From: Agrobacterium rosae
GTDB lineage: Bacteria; Pseudomonadota; Alphaproteobacteria; Rhizobiales; Rhizobiaceae
NCBI RefSeq assembly: GCF_002915175.1
Contig: NZ_NXEJ01000008.1
Location: 124,001-188,000 of the forward strand
Direction: 5' to 3'
DNA length: 64,000 bases
This document shows, piece after piece, positions 43,766 to 54,216 of the stretch (positions are counted from its first letter, which is position 1; the number at the start of each line of letters is the position of its first letter). A model generated the notes under the pieces. That model ran no database searches. It was not told the DNA's origin and worked only from the letters and a program-made list of their open reading frames with translations. Both the position numbers and the translations under genes were made by a program.

Positions 43766-44737
43766 ATGTTTGGTTTCATCCTGCAAAGACTGTGGCAGGC
43801 GCTCATCGTGGTCATCGCCATGTCGGCGCTCGTGTTCTGCGGCGTCTATGCCGTCGGCAATCCGATCGACGTGCTGATTTCTCCCGATGCGACGCAGGAC
43901 ATCCGCGCCGCCGTGATTGCGCAATATGGTCTCGATCAACCGCTATGGCAGCAATATTTCACCTTTGTCGGCCGCATTCTGCATGGCGATTTCGGACGGT
44001 CCTTTGTCTATAACATGCCGGTCAGCGAACTGATCCTGACCCGCCTGCCCGCGACATTGGAACTGACGCTGGCGGCGGTGCTGTTTGCCAGCCTCGTCGG
44101 CATACCCATCGGCATGTATGCCGGATACCGTCCGCATAGCCCGGTCTCTCGCGCCATCATGACGCTATCCATACTTGGCTTTTCCGTGCCGACCTTCTGG
44201 TTCGGGCTGATGCTGATCATGGTCTTTGCGGTTCAATGCGGTTGCATGCCCGCCGGTGGGCGCGGGGAAACAGTCAGCCTGTTCGGCGTCGATTTCAGTT
44301 TCCTGACCGGCGATGGGCTTTCCCATCTGATATTGCCCGCGTTGAATCTCGCGCTGTTCAAGTTCTCGCTGATGATCCGCCTTGCGCGGGCCGGAACCCG
44401 TGAACTGATGCTGAGCGATACGGTGAAATTCGCCCGGGCCGCCGGTCTTTCGGAATTCACGGTGCTGAGCCGTCATGTTCTGCGGCTGATCTCGATCCCG
44501 CTTGTGACAGTCTTCGGACTGGAACTCGGCTCGACGCTGGCATTTGCGGTCGTGACCGAGACGATCTTCTCGTGGCCAGGGCTCGGCAAACTCATCATCG
44601 ACAGCATCACCTCGCTGGATCGGCCTGTCATGGTCGCTTATCTGATGTTCGTCGCCCTTCTGTTCATCATCATCAATCTCGTGGTCGATCTCGTTTATGC
44701 GCTGCTTGACCCGCGCTTGAGAAAGGGACGTGCCTGA
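43766..44737 (+). CDS. Peptide-type ABC permease (DppB-like)
   Basis: Inner-membrane permease of 323 residues with the DppB pattern: FILQRLWQALIVVIAMSALVF, QYGLDQPLWQQYFTFVGRILHGDFGRS, PATLELTLAAVLFASLVGIPIGMYAGYR, EAA loop (FARAAGLSEFTVLSRHVLRLISIPLV) and ALLDPRLRKG at the end. The stop and the next ATG share a base (TGATG). Partner of 44737-45612. Confidence 0.94.
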   Translation: MFGFILQRLWQALIVVIAMSALVFCGVYAVGNPIDVLISPDATQDIRAAVIAQYGLDQPLWQQYFTFVGRILHGDFGRSFVYNMPVSELILTRLPATLELTLAAVLFASLVGIPIGMYAGYRPHSPVSRAIMTLSILGFSVPTFWFGLMLIMVFAVQCGCMPAGGRGETVSLFGVDFSFLTGDGLSHLILPALNLALFKFSLMIRLARAGTRELMLSDTVKFARAAGLSEFTVLSRHVLRLISIPLVTVFGLELGSTLAFAVVTETIFSWPGLGKLIIDSITSLDRPVMVAYLMFVALLFIIINLVVDLVYALLDPRLRKGRA

Positions 44738-45612
44738 TGCGCGATACTCCGTTCTACCGGTTTCTGGAGGAATTTCGCGGCAACAAGGTCGCTCTTGGTG
44801 CTGCCGTTATGGTGTTTATCATCGTGCTGGTCGCCCTGATCGCACCGCTGGTTACGCCGCAGGACCCGTACGACCTTGCCCATCTGGTGCTGCGCGATGC
44901 CCGCCGTCCACCGGGTTATGTCGGCACGGGCGGTTACACCCACTGGCTGGGCACGGATTCGCAGGGCCGCGATCTCCTCTCGGCCATCATCTATGGTCTG
45001 CGCATTTCGCTGCAAATGGGCATCATCGCCGGTGGCGTTGCCTTCGTCATCGGGGCCGTGGTCGGCTGCGCTTCGGCCTATATCGGTGGGCGTTTCGAAA
45101 GCCTCGTCATGCGCATCGTGGACTTGCAGCTTTCTTTCCCCGCCATCCTGCTCGCCTTCGTTATCGCGGCAGTGCTGGGACAAGGTCGTTACCAGCTGAT
45201 CCTCGCACTGATCTTTGCCCAATACGCTTATTTTGCCCGCACCGCCCATGGTGCAGCCGCTGCCGAAAGGCAGAAGGATTATGTCGAGGCGGCGCTGTCC
45301 ATCCCATTGTCGCCTTGGCGCGTGGTGCTGAAACATATCCTACCAAACTCGCTGCCGCCGCTCATCGTTGTGGCGACCGTTCAGGTAGCCAGCGCCATTT
45401 CGCTTGAGGCGACATTGTCCTTTCTCGGTGTCGGCCTGCCACCAACCGAGCCGTCGCTGGGCATGCTGATCGCCAATGGCTTCCAATATCTGCTGTCGGG
45501 TCGCTACTGGATTTCGATCTATCCCGGCGTGGCGCTCATCCTCTTCATCGTCTCGCTCAACATTGTCGGTGACCAGATCCGCGACCAACTCAACCCGAGG
45601 CTTCGCAGATGA
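44737..45612 (+). CDS. Peptide-type ABC permease (DppC-like)
   Basis: Permease of 291 residues: N-terminal span (NKVALGAAVMVFIIVLVALIAPLV), THWLGTDSQGRDLLSAIIYGLRISLQMG, EAA loop (VEAALSIPLSPWRVVLKHILPNSLPPLIV) and the GVGLPPTEPSLGMLIANGFQYLLSGRYW segment. Overlaps both neighbours (1 base and 4 bases), so the importer genes are tightly coupled. Confidence 0.94.
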   Translation: MRDTPFYRFLEEFRGNKVALGAAVMVFIIVLVALIAPLVTPQDPYDLAHLVLRDARRPPGYVGTGGYTHWLGTDSQGRDLLSAIIYGLRISLQMGIIAGGVAFVIGAVVGCASAYIGGRFESLVMRIVDLQLSFPAILLAFVIAAVLGQGRYQLILALIFAQYAYFARTAHGAAAAERQKDYVEAALSIPLSPWRVVLKHILPNSLPPLIVVATVQVASAISLEATLSFLGVGLPPTEPSLGMLIANGFQYLLSGRYWISIYPGVALILFIVSLNIVGDQIRDQLNPRLRR

Positions 45613-47336
45613 CCCCAACAACGACCGCAACATCTGCGACACCGCTTCTTGACGTCACCAATCTGAAGACCTGGTTCCCAAATGGACGAGGCGAAGTGAA
45701 GGCCGTCGATGGCATTTCCTTTTCCGTCGCGCCTGGCGAAGTGCTGGGGCTTGTCGGTGAATCCGGTTCCGGCAAATCGATTACCGGTTTCTCCATCATC
45801 GGTCTCATCGATGAGCCCGGTCGTATCGTTGGGGGCTCGATCAAGCTGGAGGGCGGTGAACTGGTCGGCCTGCCTGCCCACGAACTGCGCGCCATTCGTG
45901 GTAAAGTGATTTCCATGGTCTTTCAGGACCCAATGATGACGCTGAACCCGGTGCTGAGCATCGGTACGCAGATCAAGCTGGCACTGGAAGCCCACGAAAA
46001 CATCAGCAGTTCGGACGCACGTGAACGGGCGATCAAGGCCTTGGCTCAGGTGCGGATCAGCGATCCCGAACGCAAGGTTGATTTCTTCCCGCATCAGTTT
46101 TCCGGCGGCATGCGCCAGCGTGTGGCAATTGCCATCGCGCTGCTACACCGGCCCAAGCTGATTATTTGCGATGAGCCGACAACCGCGCTCGATGTCTCCA
46201 TTCAGGCTGAAATTCTGGCCGAGATGAAGGAGCTGGTCGCTGACCTTGGCACTGCGCTGATCTGGATCAGCCATGACCTTGCAGTTGTCTCCTCCATTGC
46301 CGACCGCGTGGCGGTGATGAAATCCGGCAAGATCGTCGAGATCGGCCCGGCGCTGGGGGTTTTGATAAAGCCGCAGCACGAATACACCAAGGCCCTGCTT
46401 GAAGCGCTGCCCTCTCGCGCCAAACCGGGCGAGTTATTGTTGCGCGGCAGCGGTATTGCCGATGCGGAACCACCGCCAAGAAAAACAGCGACCGCCAATC
46501 TGCCGCCGCTTGGCAGCCCTTATCTCGTCATCGACAATGCGGTAAAACGTTTTGAGAAGCCGGTGGGACTTCTGCACGGGCTGGCCATCCGGTCGGGCCT
46601 GTCGCAGCCTGTAGCCGTCGTCAAAGCAGTTGATGGTGTCTCGATTACCGTCAATCGCGGCGAAGTGGTGGGGCTAGTTGGCGAATCCGGCTCCGGTAAA
46701 TCGACGCTTGGGCGCATGGCAGCCGGTATCACCGTGCCGACATCGGGCGCGATCCGTCTCAACGGTCAGCCTGTCATGAGTGCCGGACGTAGCCCGTCCA
46801 AGATCACCACGCGGATTCAGACCATTTTTCAAGACCCGTTTGCCTCTCTCAATGGCCGCATGCGCATTGGCGATATCGTCGCCGAAGGACCGCTCGCGCA
46901 CCGTTTGGTCAGCCGCGCGGAGGCACCCGATTACGTCAGAAAATGGCTGGCTGCGGTGGGATTGGACCCGACATTTGCCAACCGTTTTCCGCACCAGTTC
47001 TCCGGTGGCCAGCGGCAGCGCATCGCCATTGCCCGTGCGCTCGCCATGCAGCCTGATGTGATTGTGTGCGATGAACCCGTCGCATCGCTGGATGTCTCGA
47101 TACAGGCGCAGATCATCAACCTCTTGATCCGGTTACGGACAGAGCTTGATCTGTCGCTGCTGTTCATCAGCCATGATCTGTCCGTGGTTCGCCACCTCTG
47201 CGACCGTGTGGCCATCATGTATCAGGGCCGGATCGTTGAAGAGGGCGAAACGAGCGCAATCTACGCAAATCCGCAGCATGACTACACGAAGCGATTGCTC
47301 GCTGCCGTTCCGGTTTTGCCGCAAGCTGCCGAATAA
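45609..47336 (+). CDS. Two-domain ATPase of peptide-type ABC importer
   Basis: Fused DppD-DppF ATPase of 575 residues. Domain 1 (about 15-260): [43 protein letters not shown]. Domain 2 (about 300-565): [55 protein letters not shown]. Both catalytic sites look intact. The start overlaps the DppC-like stop as ATGA. It energises the permeases at 43766-45612 and has a normal length for the fusion. Confidence 0.94.
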   Translation: MTPTTTATSATPLLDVTNLKTWFPNGRGEVKAVDGISFSVAPGEVLGLVGESGSGKSITGFSIIGLIDEPGRIVGGSIKLEGGELVGLPAHELRAIRGKVISMVFQDPMMTLNPVLSIGTQIKLALEAHENISSSDARERAIKALAQVRISDPERKVDFFPHQFSGGMRQRVAIAIALLHRPKLIICDEPTTALDVSIQAEILAEMKELVADLGTALIWISHDLAVVSSIADRVAVMKSGKIVEIGPALGVLIKPQHEYTKALLEALPSRAKPGELLLRGSGIADAEPPPRKTATANLPPLGSPYLVIDNAVKRFEKPVGLLHGLAIRSGLSQPVAVVKAVDGVSITVNRGEVVGLVGESGSGKSTLGRMAAGITVPTSGAIRLNGQPVMSAGRSPSKITTRIQTIFQDPFASLNGRMRIGDIVAEGPLAHRLVSRAEAPDYVRKWLAAVGLDPTFANRFPHQFSGGQRQRIAIARALAMQPDVIVCDEPVASLDVSIQAQIINLLIRLRTELDLSLLFISHDLSVVRHLCDRVAIMYQGRIVEEGETSAIYANPQHDYTKRLLAAVPVLPQAAE

Positions 47337-47356
47337 AATACGAGGGAGAACGTTAT

Positions 47357-48241
47357 ATGGAACCGTGGGAATGGGATGAGGCCACATGGCGTGGCAGGGT
47401 CGAGAAGGTGCGGGCTGGCCGTTCTTTGAAGCCTAAGGTCTGGAAGAATGGTGCACGCTGTGCGGTTGCCCTCTCTTTCGATAGCGACCACGAGACCAAT
47501 GAATTGCGTGACGGCGGTGAATCTATTGGTCGACTGTCGCAGGGGCAATATGGCAATCGCAAGGGCGTGCCGCGCATTTTAGAAACTTTGAAGCAAGCCG
47601 ACGTGCCCGCCACATTTTTCGTGCCAGCCGTTGCCGCCCTTCTCTATCCCGATGAGCAGAAACGAGTGATCGCCGAAGGCCACGAGATCGGCCTACATGG
47701 CTGGATCCACGAGGTGAATACGAAAGTGCCGCCGGAAAAGGAGCGCGAACTGCATCTGCGCGCCGCCGATACGATCGAGAAGATCACCGGCGTGCGCGCC
47801 GTGGGCATGCGCACCCCTTCCTGGGATTTTTCCGCCGTCACGCTGGAGATCGAGCGCGAACTCGGGCTGCTCTATGATAGCTCGCTGATGGCCGACGATG
47901 ATCCCTATGAGCTGGTCGAAGATGGCCAACCGACCGGCATGGTCGAGCTGCCGGTGGAATGGATCAGAGACGATGCGGTCTATTTCAACATGAACCGCTT
48001 CACCGCCCATCGACCCTACACCCCGCCACCTGCCGTGCTCGACATTTTCAAGCGCGAATTTGATCGTGCCTATCAGGAGGGCGGCCTGTTTCTTTTGACC
48101 ATGCATCCGCATGTGTCCGGTTACCGCTCGCGCATCTTCATCCTCGAAGAACTGATCCGGCATATCCAGAGCCATGACGACGTGTGGTTCGGCACACACG
48201 CAGACATCGCCCGCTACGCCAAGGAGAATGCTGATGTCTGA
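47357..48241 (+). CDS. Polysaccharide deacetylase-fold hydrolase
   Basis: Protein of 294 residues with the NodB/CE4 fold: SFDSDHETNE (metal Asp region), GVPRILETLKQADVPATFFVPA, GHEIGLHGWIHE (His-x3-His), RTPSWDFSAVTLEIERELGLLYDSSLMADDDPYEL and LTMHPHVSGYRSRIFILEELI. No signal peptide, so it acts in the cytoplasm. In this context it is more likely a PuuE-like amidase or deacetylase of a small imported molecule than a cell-wall enzyme. Strong RBS (GAGGGAGA). Overlaps the SDR gene by 8 bases. Confidence 0.88.
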   Translation: MEPWEWDEATWRGRVEKVRAGRSLKPKVWKNGARCAVALSFDSDHETNELRDGGESIGRLSQGQYGNRKGVPRILETLKQADVPATFFVPAVAALLYPDEQKRVIAEGHEIGLHGWIHEVNTKVPPEKERELHLRAADTIEKITGVRAVGMRTPSWDFSAVTLEIERELGLLYDSSLMADDDPYELVEDGQPTGMVELPVEWIRDDAVYFNMNRFTAHRPYTPPPAVLDIFKREFDRAYQEGGLFLLTMHPHVSGYRSRIFILEELIRHIQSHDDVWFGTHADIARYAKENADV

Positions 48242-48989
48242 CGTAACCCGCAAAGTGGCTCTCGTTACCGGCGGCGGTCGAGGCATTGGTCGCGCCTGTG
48301 CGCTGGATCTCGCAAAACACGGGTTCGATACCGTTCTTGTCGATCTGATCGAGGACGATCTGGCGCGCACCGCCGCAGAAATCCGCGACCTGTCGCGCGA
48401 AGCACTTACCTTCGTTGCCGATGTGCGTGAACACAAGCGTGCCGCTAAGATCGTGGCGGATGTCGATGCAGCATGGGGGCGGATCGACGTTCTCTTCAAC
48501 AATGCCGGTCGACCGATGCCGAAAGGGATTGAGGATATCTCCGAGGAAGAGTTCGACGCCACCATCGACATCAACCTCAAGGGCGCTTTCAACTATATCC
48601 AGCCGACAGTTCCCGTCATGCGCCGCAACGGCGGCGGGCGCATCATCAATATGTCTTCGATGAACGCACACACAGGCGGCGTCACCAGTGCGGTCAGCAA
48701 ATTTTCCTACACCGCGGCCAAGGCAGGCATTCTGGGAATGACGAAGGCGCTGGCAAAAGAACTCGCGCCTGAGATCGTCGTCAACGCCGTCTGCCCCGGC
48801 GTCATCAAGACCGAGCGCTCGAACGCCATGATCGACGCACGCGAAGCGCAGCTCGCAGCTGGCATTGCGATGAAACGGGTCGGCACGCCAAAAGATGTTG
48901 CGAGCGTAGTCACGTTCCTCGCAACGTCCGAGCCTAATTTTCTGACGGGTCAGGATATTCAAATCGATGGAATGCAGTGGGTGCGGTGA
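48234..48989 (+). CDS. Short-chain dehydrogenase/reductase
   Basis: NAD(P)-dependent oxidoreductase of 251 residues from the ATG at 48234. That start has GGAG eight bases upstream and overlaps the previous stop as ATGTCTGA. Motifs: nucleotide-binding VTGGGRGIGRA, NNAG, catalytic Ser (NMSSMNAHTGG) and YTAAK (Tyr and Lys), then NAVCPGVIKTE and the C-terminal LTGQDIQIDGMQWV. An acidic Asp after strand 2 (VLVDLIEDD) suggests NAD(H). It probably oxidises or reduces a product of the amidohydrolases in this operon. Confidence 0.92.
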   Translation: MSDVTRKVALVTGGGRGIGRACALDLAKHGFDTVLVDLIEDDLARTAAEIRDLSREALTFVADVREHKRAAKIVADVDAAWGRIDVLFNNAGRPMPKGIEDISEEEFDATIDINLKGAFNYIQPTVPVMRRNGGGRIINMSSMNAHTGGVTSAVSKFSYTAAKAGILGMTKALAKELAPEIVVNAVCPGVIKTERSNAMIDAREAQLAAGIAMKRVGTPKDVASVVTFLATSEPNFLTGQDIQIDGMQWVR

Positions 48990-49099
48990 TTGTGCTGCAA
49001 GGCCAGTGCCGCTTTCCCCAATCTCAACTTCACACCGGAACGAATGCCTGAACGGACAGTTTTGTATAGACCCTCTCGCACAGGCCTCTGGAGCAAAAC

Positions 49100-49534
49100 A
49101 TGTCCGAACTTACCCTGCACGATCTGTCAAAGAAAATGGCGAAGCTGGACTTCGCAATGTTGAACACGCGCTCCCCCTCAGGCAACCTCACCTCTCGCCC
49201 TATGAGCAACAATGGCGACGTCGAGTACGACGGGGACAGCTACTTCTTCGCTTACGAGACCTCCCGTAAGATTTCGGACATTCGTTCCGACAGTGAAGTC
49301 AGCCTTACCTATACCGGTGCAATCGGTATGCTTGGTGGATCCCCGCTTTTTGTCGCCGTCGAGGGGGTGGCATCGCTCATCACCGACAAGCCGACATTCG
49401 AAGATCACTGGACCAAGGATCTCGATCACTACTTTCCGGACGGAATTGACACTCCCGGTGTCGTGATGATCCGTGTCCAGGCGAAGTCGATCCGTTATTG
49501 GGACGGGAAGGACGAAGGGCAAATTTCTCTGTAA
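49100..49534 (+). CDS. Pyridoxamine 5'-phosphate oxidase-like protein (general stress protein 26 type)
   Basis: Flavin-binding split-barrel protein of 144 residues: KKMAKLDFAMLNTRSPSGNLTSRPMSNNGDVEYDGDSYFFAYETSRKISDIRSDSEVSLTYTG (about 11-73), with PGVVMIRVQAKSIRYWDG near the end. This pattern marks the FMN- or flavin-binding stress-protein group rather than true PdxH. RBS GGAG before the ATG. It stands 110 bases after the SDR gene and is probably a separate unit; there is no evident link to the importer. Confidence 0.85.
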   Translation: MSELTLHDLSKKMAKLDFAMLNTRSPSGNLTSRPMSNNGDVEYDGDSYFFAYETSRKISDIRSDSEVSLTYTGAIGMLGGSPLFVAVEGVASLITDKPTFEDHWTKDLDHYFPDGIDTPGVVMIRVQAKSIRYWDGKDEGQISL

Positions 49535-49648
49535 TTTGTCAGCAGCGTGTGACTGTAGGTCGATAGCCTCTGTACCTTGGCCTACAGTCTCCTTTCTCAG
49601 AGAAAACGCGCAATGGGTCCCATCACCAGTTTTTTTTGACTTCTCGGC

Positions 49649-51493
49649 TCACGCCTCGGAAACGAGATGGCCGGGCGAAACCTCCTTGAACCGTGGTACC
49701 GAGACCTTGTAATCGACTGGCCGTATTGGACTTGTCAGCTCTTCTGCCGCGGCCCCACTTTTGATCCTGCGTCTATCAGGATCTGGTACTGGCACCGCAG
49801 ACATAAGGCGTTTCGTATAGGCATGTTGAGGGTTGCCGAAGACTGCAGCACGCGGTCCGATTTCGACAATCGCCCCAAGATACATGACTGCAACCCGATG
49901 GCTGACACGCTCCACGACGGCCATATCGTGGGAAATGAAGAGAAAAGCCAGATCAAGACTTTGCTGTAAATCCAGCATGAGATTGATGACCTGCGCCTTG
50001 ATCGAGACATCCAGCGCCGAAACGCTTTCATCCGCCACAATCACCTTCGGCTCGAGCGCCAGTGCACGGGCAATGCAGACACGCTGGCGCTGACCGCCGG
50101 AGAATTCGTGCGGGTAGCGTTTTGCCATGTCAGGCGTCAGCCCGACTTTCGCCAGCATATCGGCAACCACGTCTTTTGCTTGTTTCTTGTCGCCCATCTT
50201 GTGTTCGAGGAAGGGTTCGGCGATGGCAGCACCCACCGTCATACGCGGGTTGAGCGAGGCGAACGGGTCCTGAAAGATCATCTGCACGGTTTTGCGCATC
50301 TCACGCATTTCCCGTTTATCCAGCGTCAAAACCTCACGACCATCGACCAGTACCGAGCCGCTTCCCGGCTCTATCAGCCGCATAATGGCACGTCCGGTCG
50401 TGGACTTACCGCAACCGGATTCGCCAACCAGCGACAGCGTTTCGCCTGCATGCAGATCGAAGGAAACATTCTCCACCGCATGAACACGCCCGCTGACCGC
50501 ACCGAACAGACCGGAATGGATATCGAAGTGCTTGGTGAGATTCTTGACCTCCAACACTGGTCGGCCTTTGGCTACCGTATCACTGACCTCCACAGGGACA
50601 TCGGATTCGCCTGTTGCGACGTTGACGACGGGAAAACGGCGCGGTCGTTGATAATCCTGCATTGAGCCAAGCACCGGCACGGCTGAGAGCAATGCGCGTG
50701 TGTAAGGATGCTGGCCGCGGTGGAAGATGTCGGCGGTCGCACCGGTTTCCACCTGCTCACCCTGATACATGACGACAGTCCGGTCCGCGATCTCTGCTAC
50801 GACCCCCATGTCGTGAGTGATGAAGAGAACCGATGTCCCCTCCTCTTCCTGCAACGTCTTGATCAGGTCGAGGATCTGGCCCTGGATGGTCACGTCAAGC
50901 GCGGTTGTCGGCTCGTCGGCGATCAGCAATTTCGGCTTTGTGGAAAGCGCCATGGCGATCATGACGCGTTGGCGCATACCCCCCGAAAAGCGGTGCGGAT
51001 ATTCATCGAAGCGGGAAGCGGCTGAGGGAATGCGGACCTTCTCAAGAATGCGGATCGTTTCCGCCCTTGCTTCCCGCTTGCTCATCGGCGCGTGGCACAG
51101 CAGCGCTTCAGAAATCTGGTCGCCAATGGTGAAGAGCGGGTTGAGGCTGGTCATCGGCTCCTGAAAGATCATCGCGACGTCATTGCCGCGCACCTTGCGC
51201 ATCTCGTGTTCCGGCAACGCCAGCAGATTGCGACCACCCAGCATGACCTTGCCCTCGATGCGGCTGGTATCAGGCTGCAACAGACGCATGATAGACAGCG
51301 ACGTGACAGACTTGCCAGAGCCGCTTTCGCCAACAATGGCCACTGTCTCACCCGGCGCAACCGTGAAGGAAATATCGCGAACGACCGGCTTCCAAACGCC
51401 ATCGACCATGAAGGACGTGCGCAGTTTTTCCACCGATAGAACCGGATCGATGGATAAAGGCGCACTGGGCATCGTCTGGGCAAGATTGGTCAT
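49649..51493 (-). CDS. Two-domain ATPase of peptide-type ABC importer
   Basis: Fused DppD-DppF ATPase of 614 residues. Domain 1 (about 18-265): [58 protein letters not shown]. Domain 2 (about 320-580): [59 protein letters not shown]; the second Walker B has Asp-Glu-Ser in place of Asp-Glu-Pro. Last gene of the minus-strand unit that starts with the SelA-like gene, 38 bases downstream of it. It presumably energises the permeases at 55424-57257. Confidence 0.93.
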   Translation of the reverse strand: MTNLAQTMPSAPLSIDPVLSVEKLRTSFMVDGVWKPVVRDISFTVAPGETVAIVGESGSGKSVTSLSIMRLLQPDTSRIEGKVMLGGRNLLALPEHEMRKVRGNDVAMIFQEPMTSLNPLFTIGDQISEALLCHAPMSKREARAETIRILEKVRIPSAASRFDEYPHRFSGGMRQRVMIAMALSTKPKLLIADEPTTALDVTIQGQILDLIKTLQEEEGTSVLFITHDMGVVAEIADRTVVMYQGEQVETGATADIFHRGQHPYTRALLSAVPVLGSMQDYQRPRRFPVVNVATGESDVPVEVSDTVAKGRPVLEVKNLTKHFDIHSGLFGAVSGRVHAVENVSFDLHAGETLSLVGESGCGKSTTGRAIMRLIEPGSGSVLVDGREVLTLDKREMREMRKTVQMIFQDPFASLNPRMTVGAAIAEPFLEHKMGDKKQAKDVVADMLAKVGLTPDMAKRYPHEFSGGQRQRVCIARALALEPKVIVADESVSALDVSIKAQVINLMLDLQQSLDLAFLFISHDMAVVERVSHRVAVMYLGAIVEIGPRAAVFGNPQHAYTKRLMSAVPVPDPDRRRIKSGAAAEELTSPIRPVDYKVSVPRFKEVSPGHLVSEA

Positions 51494-51531
51494 GGTCGTT
51501 CCTTTTTTCGATCTTCCGCTGTATCAGATGC

Positions 51532-52728
51532 TCAATCGGGCCAGCGCAACGCGCCATCGAAACGATGGCGCGACAGATCCTCGAATGGTGTCGCGATGAT
51601 CTCGTTAGAGGCACGAGCGTTGTCGAGTTCCTCCACTAACCGCGACGCCACGATGGTTTCCTGTCCAGGATGCAGATTGCAGGGGTCGAGATAGAAATAG
51701 TGATGCTCGACTTCGTGATCGCGCACGATGATCGGCTGCGGGCCTTTGCGCAGGGCCGCTGCCAGATCCCAGGCGGTGATATGCGCTTCTTCCGGCGAGA
51801 TGATCACGCGCATACGATCAAGCGGGTTGTTCGTTGGGTCGGGCTCGATCAGTGCGGTGACGCCGGGGCGGTTGGCAAGTGTCTTCGCCCACAGGTTCAG
51901 ATAACCAGTTTCGCGCTCGCGGATGCCAACATGATCCCGCTTTTCCCACGCTTCCAAAGCCGCCATGACACCATAGATGCTTTCCTTGCCGACTTTCATG
52001 CCGCGGCCAACACCCATGTTTTGCAGGAAGGCATTGCGCACGAGGTCTTTCTTGCCGGCGACGACACCCGAGGTCGGGCCGCCGAGAAACTTGTGGCCGG
52101 AGTACAGGACAATATCGGCACCCTGTTCAAGAAACAGCTTCAGGTCATATTCCGATGCTGCATCGACAATGACCGGAACGCCCTTTGCATGAGCGATCTC
52201 AACAAATTCCTTGAGATTGAGGAGACCGTAATCCACGACATGATGAGACACGACATAGACCGCGGCGGCTGTCCTATCGGTAATCGCATTTTCCATGTGA
52301 TAGCGATGTGTCGAGGTTGCCTGCCCGATCATCACCACCTTACCACCTGCGAGCCGAATGGACTGGTCCACCGGCGCGCCATAGCTCACCACGTGTCCCA
52401 TTTGCACAAGAACCTCGTTCTTGGGCGTGAATGTTTCGGGCAGCCGTTCAATGGCGAGAAGGTCTGGACCGGTAATCGTTCCTGCGACTGCAAGGGTGAT
52501 GCTCGACGAACAAGAGGCGGTGACGAACCCGGCTTCACCACCCGTCAAACGCGCAATTATTGTGCTCGCCTTGCGCTGCAAATCGTTGATTTCCACGAAT
52601 TGCGGCAGGATCGCCGCCATTGCGGCAACCGCTTCCGGCACCACGATGGAAGCCCCGAGGCTTGTCATCGTGCCGGATACGTTGATCACAGGGCGTAGGC
52701 CAAGCTTCGTGCGGATATCATCGGACAT
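51532..52728 (-). CDS. SelA-like PLP-dependent enzyme
   Basis: Fold-type I PLP enzyme of 398 residues from the ATG at 52728 (GGAG nine bases upstream). The opening [32 protein letters not shown] and the Schiff-base Lys in [19 protein letters not shown] near residue 217 mark the selenocysteine synthase-like group (including D-glucosaminate-6-phosphate ammonia-lyase). No tRNA-Sec or SelB is present, so a selenium role is unlikely. Members often sit beside amidohydrolases and RidA, as here, suggesting amino-group elimination from an amino acid or amino sugar. Divergent from an IclR regulator. Confidence 0.85.
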   Translation of the reverse strand: MSDDIRTKLGLRPVINVSGTMTSLGASIVVPEAVAAMAAILPQFVEINDLQRKASTIIARLTGGEAGFVTASCSSSITLAVAGTITGPDLLAIERLPETFTPKNEVLVQMGHVVSYGAPVDQSIRLAGGKVVMIGQATSTHRYHMENAITDRTAAAVYVVSHHVVDYGLLNLKEFVEIAHAKGVPVIVDAASEYDLKLFLEQGADIVLYSGHKFLGGPTSGVVAGKKDLVRNAFLQNMGVGRGMKVGKESIYGVMAALEAWEKRDHVGIRERETGYLNLWAKTLANRPGVTALIEPDPTNNPLDRMRVIISPEEAHITAWDLAAALRKGPQPIIVRDHEVEHHYFYLDPCNLHPGQETIVASRLVEELDNARASNEIIATPFEDLSRHRFDGALRWPD

Positions 52729-52837
52729 TGTCATTCTCCAGTCTGTAAGCAGGTGATCCCGCCTTTGATTTCGGTTGCCCTGCACGCGCCTATGCCATAG
52801 TAATGCAATAGGTTCTTTGCGGCGCAGGAGCGTGATT

Positions 52838-53662
52838 TTGGATTTGAAGACATCATCGGACCTTTCCGAGGTGACGTCGGCGGTCGACGGTGACGGCAAG
52901 GCACGTCGCTCCCGTGTCAGCGGCATAGACCGTGCGTTGCAGGTGATCGATTATCTCTATGAGACCGGTGCGCCCGCCGGTGCCTATGCTATTGCCAAGG
53001 CCGTCAAAGCTCCGCTTTCCACGGTCTATGTCATCATCGATGATCTCGTGGAAAAGAACATGCTGGCCCGCAACGCCGATGGCCTGATCTGGCTTGGCGC
53101 GCGGCTTTATCATTACGGTCTGGCCTACGCGCGTTCGCTCGATTTCATGAGTGTTGCAACTCACGAAATGCACGATCTTTGCCGCGAGGCTGGCGAGACC
53201 GTTCAGGTCTGCGGTCGTGATGCGGAACATATGCTCGTTCTGGCCATGGCCGATGGCCCCAGCCATTTTCAGGTCGCATCCCGTGTTGGCACTCGCGTCC
53301 CCCTCAACTGGACGGCGTCCGGTCGTCTTCTTGTCGGCCATATGCCGGAGGCCGAGCGTATCGAATTGTTCAAGCGTGGCGCGCGTATATCGCCGACCGG
53401 TCGTGCGACCATTGATGCGGCCACGCTGTCGGATGCGGCGCGCAAGGCTTTTGAAGAGCGGCTGTCGATCCAAGCGGGTGAGTCCGATTACTCCGTGGCC
53501 TGCATCGCCTCGCCTATTGTCGATAGCAGAGGTGATTGCGTGGCGACGATTTCCATTGTGCTTCCCGAACAGAAAGTCCTTGCCGACAAGTCCGGCTATG
53601 CCGACCGCGTCAAGGCGTCGGCAGCGCGGATCGAAAAGCTGATGGGCTGGCGCAACCACTGA
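52838..53662 (+). CDS. IclR-family regulator
   Basis: Regulator of 274 residues. I choose the TTG at 52838, seven bases after AGGAG (52826-52830); a GTG at 52832 is too close to that site. Winged [52 protein letters not shown], then the IclR effector domain ([48 protein letters not shown]). It lies between two minus-strand units: divergent from the SelA-like gene and converging on the RidA gene with a 9-base gap. It probably regulates this importer locus. Confidence 0.9.
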   Translation: MDLKTSSDLSEVTSAVDGDGKARRSRVSGIDRALQVIDYLYETGAPAGAYAIAKAVKAPLSTVYVIIDDLVEKNMLARNADGLIWLGARLYHYGLAYARSLDFMSVATHEMHDLCREAGETVQVCGRDAEHMLVLAMADGPSHFQVASRVGTRVPLNWTASGRLLVGHMPEAERIELFKRGARISPTGRATIDAATLSDAARKAFEERLSIQAGESDYSVACIASPIVDSRGDCVATISIVLPEQKVLADKSGYADRVKASAARIEKLMGWRNH

Positions 53663-53671
53663 CCGTCTCCT

Positions 53672-54169
53672 CTAAGCGTGCAATGCCACGATGGCTTCGA
53701 TCTCGACCGTGATGTTGCCCGGAAGGGAACCAAAGCCGACCGCGGACCGGGCATGCTGCCCCGCCTCCCCGAACACGGCGTTGAAAAGGTCGGAACAGCC
53801 GTTGATGACCTGCGGATGGTCCAGAAAATCAGGCGCGGCATTGACCATGCCGAGCAGTTTCACGACACGGCGCACGCGGGATAAATCGCCCAGCGCGTCG
53901 TGCATGACAGCCAGCAGGTTGACACCCGTCAACCGCGCGTCGGCATAGGCCTTTTCAGCCGAAACATTCGTTCCGACTTTACCGGTGTGCATGAAACCAT
54001 CTGCCTCACGCGGGCCTTGGCCAGAGAGATACAGCATGTTGCCTTCGATGACATGCGTTACGAAGTTGGCAATGGGCGGCGCTGGTGGCGGCAGTTTCAT
54101 ACCGAGCGCGGCAAGCCGGTCGTAGGGCGTCTCCGCCTTTGCTTCTGACTTGATCGGGGACTGGGTCAC
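53672..54169 (-). CDS. RidA-family protein
   Basis: Probable imine/enamine deaminase of 165 residues from the GTG at 54169 (CAGGAG upstream); the frame is open to 54544 but that is inside the amidohydrolase gene. YjgF/RidA core: LYLSGQGPREADGFMHTGKVGTNVSAEKAYADARLTGVNLLAVMHDALGDLSRVRRVVKLLGMVNAAPDFLDHPQVINGCSDLF, with GNITVEIEAIVALHA at the end. It belongs to the longer RidA subgroup. It probably hydrolyses the reactive enamine formed by the SelA-like PLP enzyme encoded nearby. Confidence 0.88.
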   Translation of the reverse strand: MTQSPIKSEAKAETPYDRLAALGMKLPPPAPPIANFVTHVIEGNMLYLSGQGPREADGFMHTGKVGTNVSAEKAYADARLTGVNLLAVMHDALGDLSRVRRVVKLLGMVNAAPDFLDHPQVINGCSDLFNAVFGEAGQHARSAVGFGSLPGNITVEIEAIVALHA

Positions 54170-54216
54170 GCAAACTCCTGTGTCATGCGAAATTCGTTGT
54201 TCATGTCTGGCAGCAC

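Noticed and set aside
51532-52728. True selenocysteine synthase
   Set aside because: No SelB, SelD or tRNA-Sec nearby; importer, RidA and amidohydrolase context favours a catabolic SelA-like enzyme.
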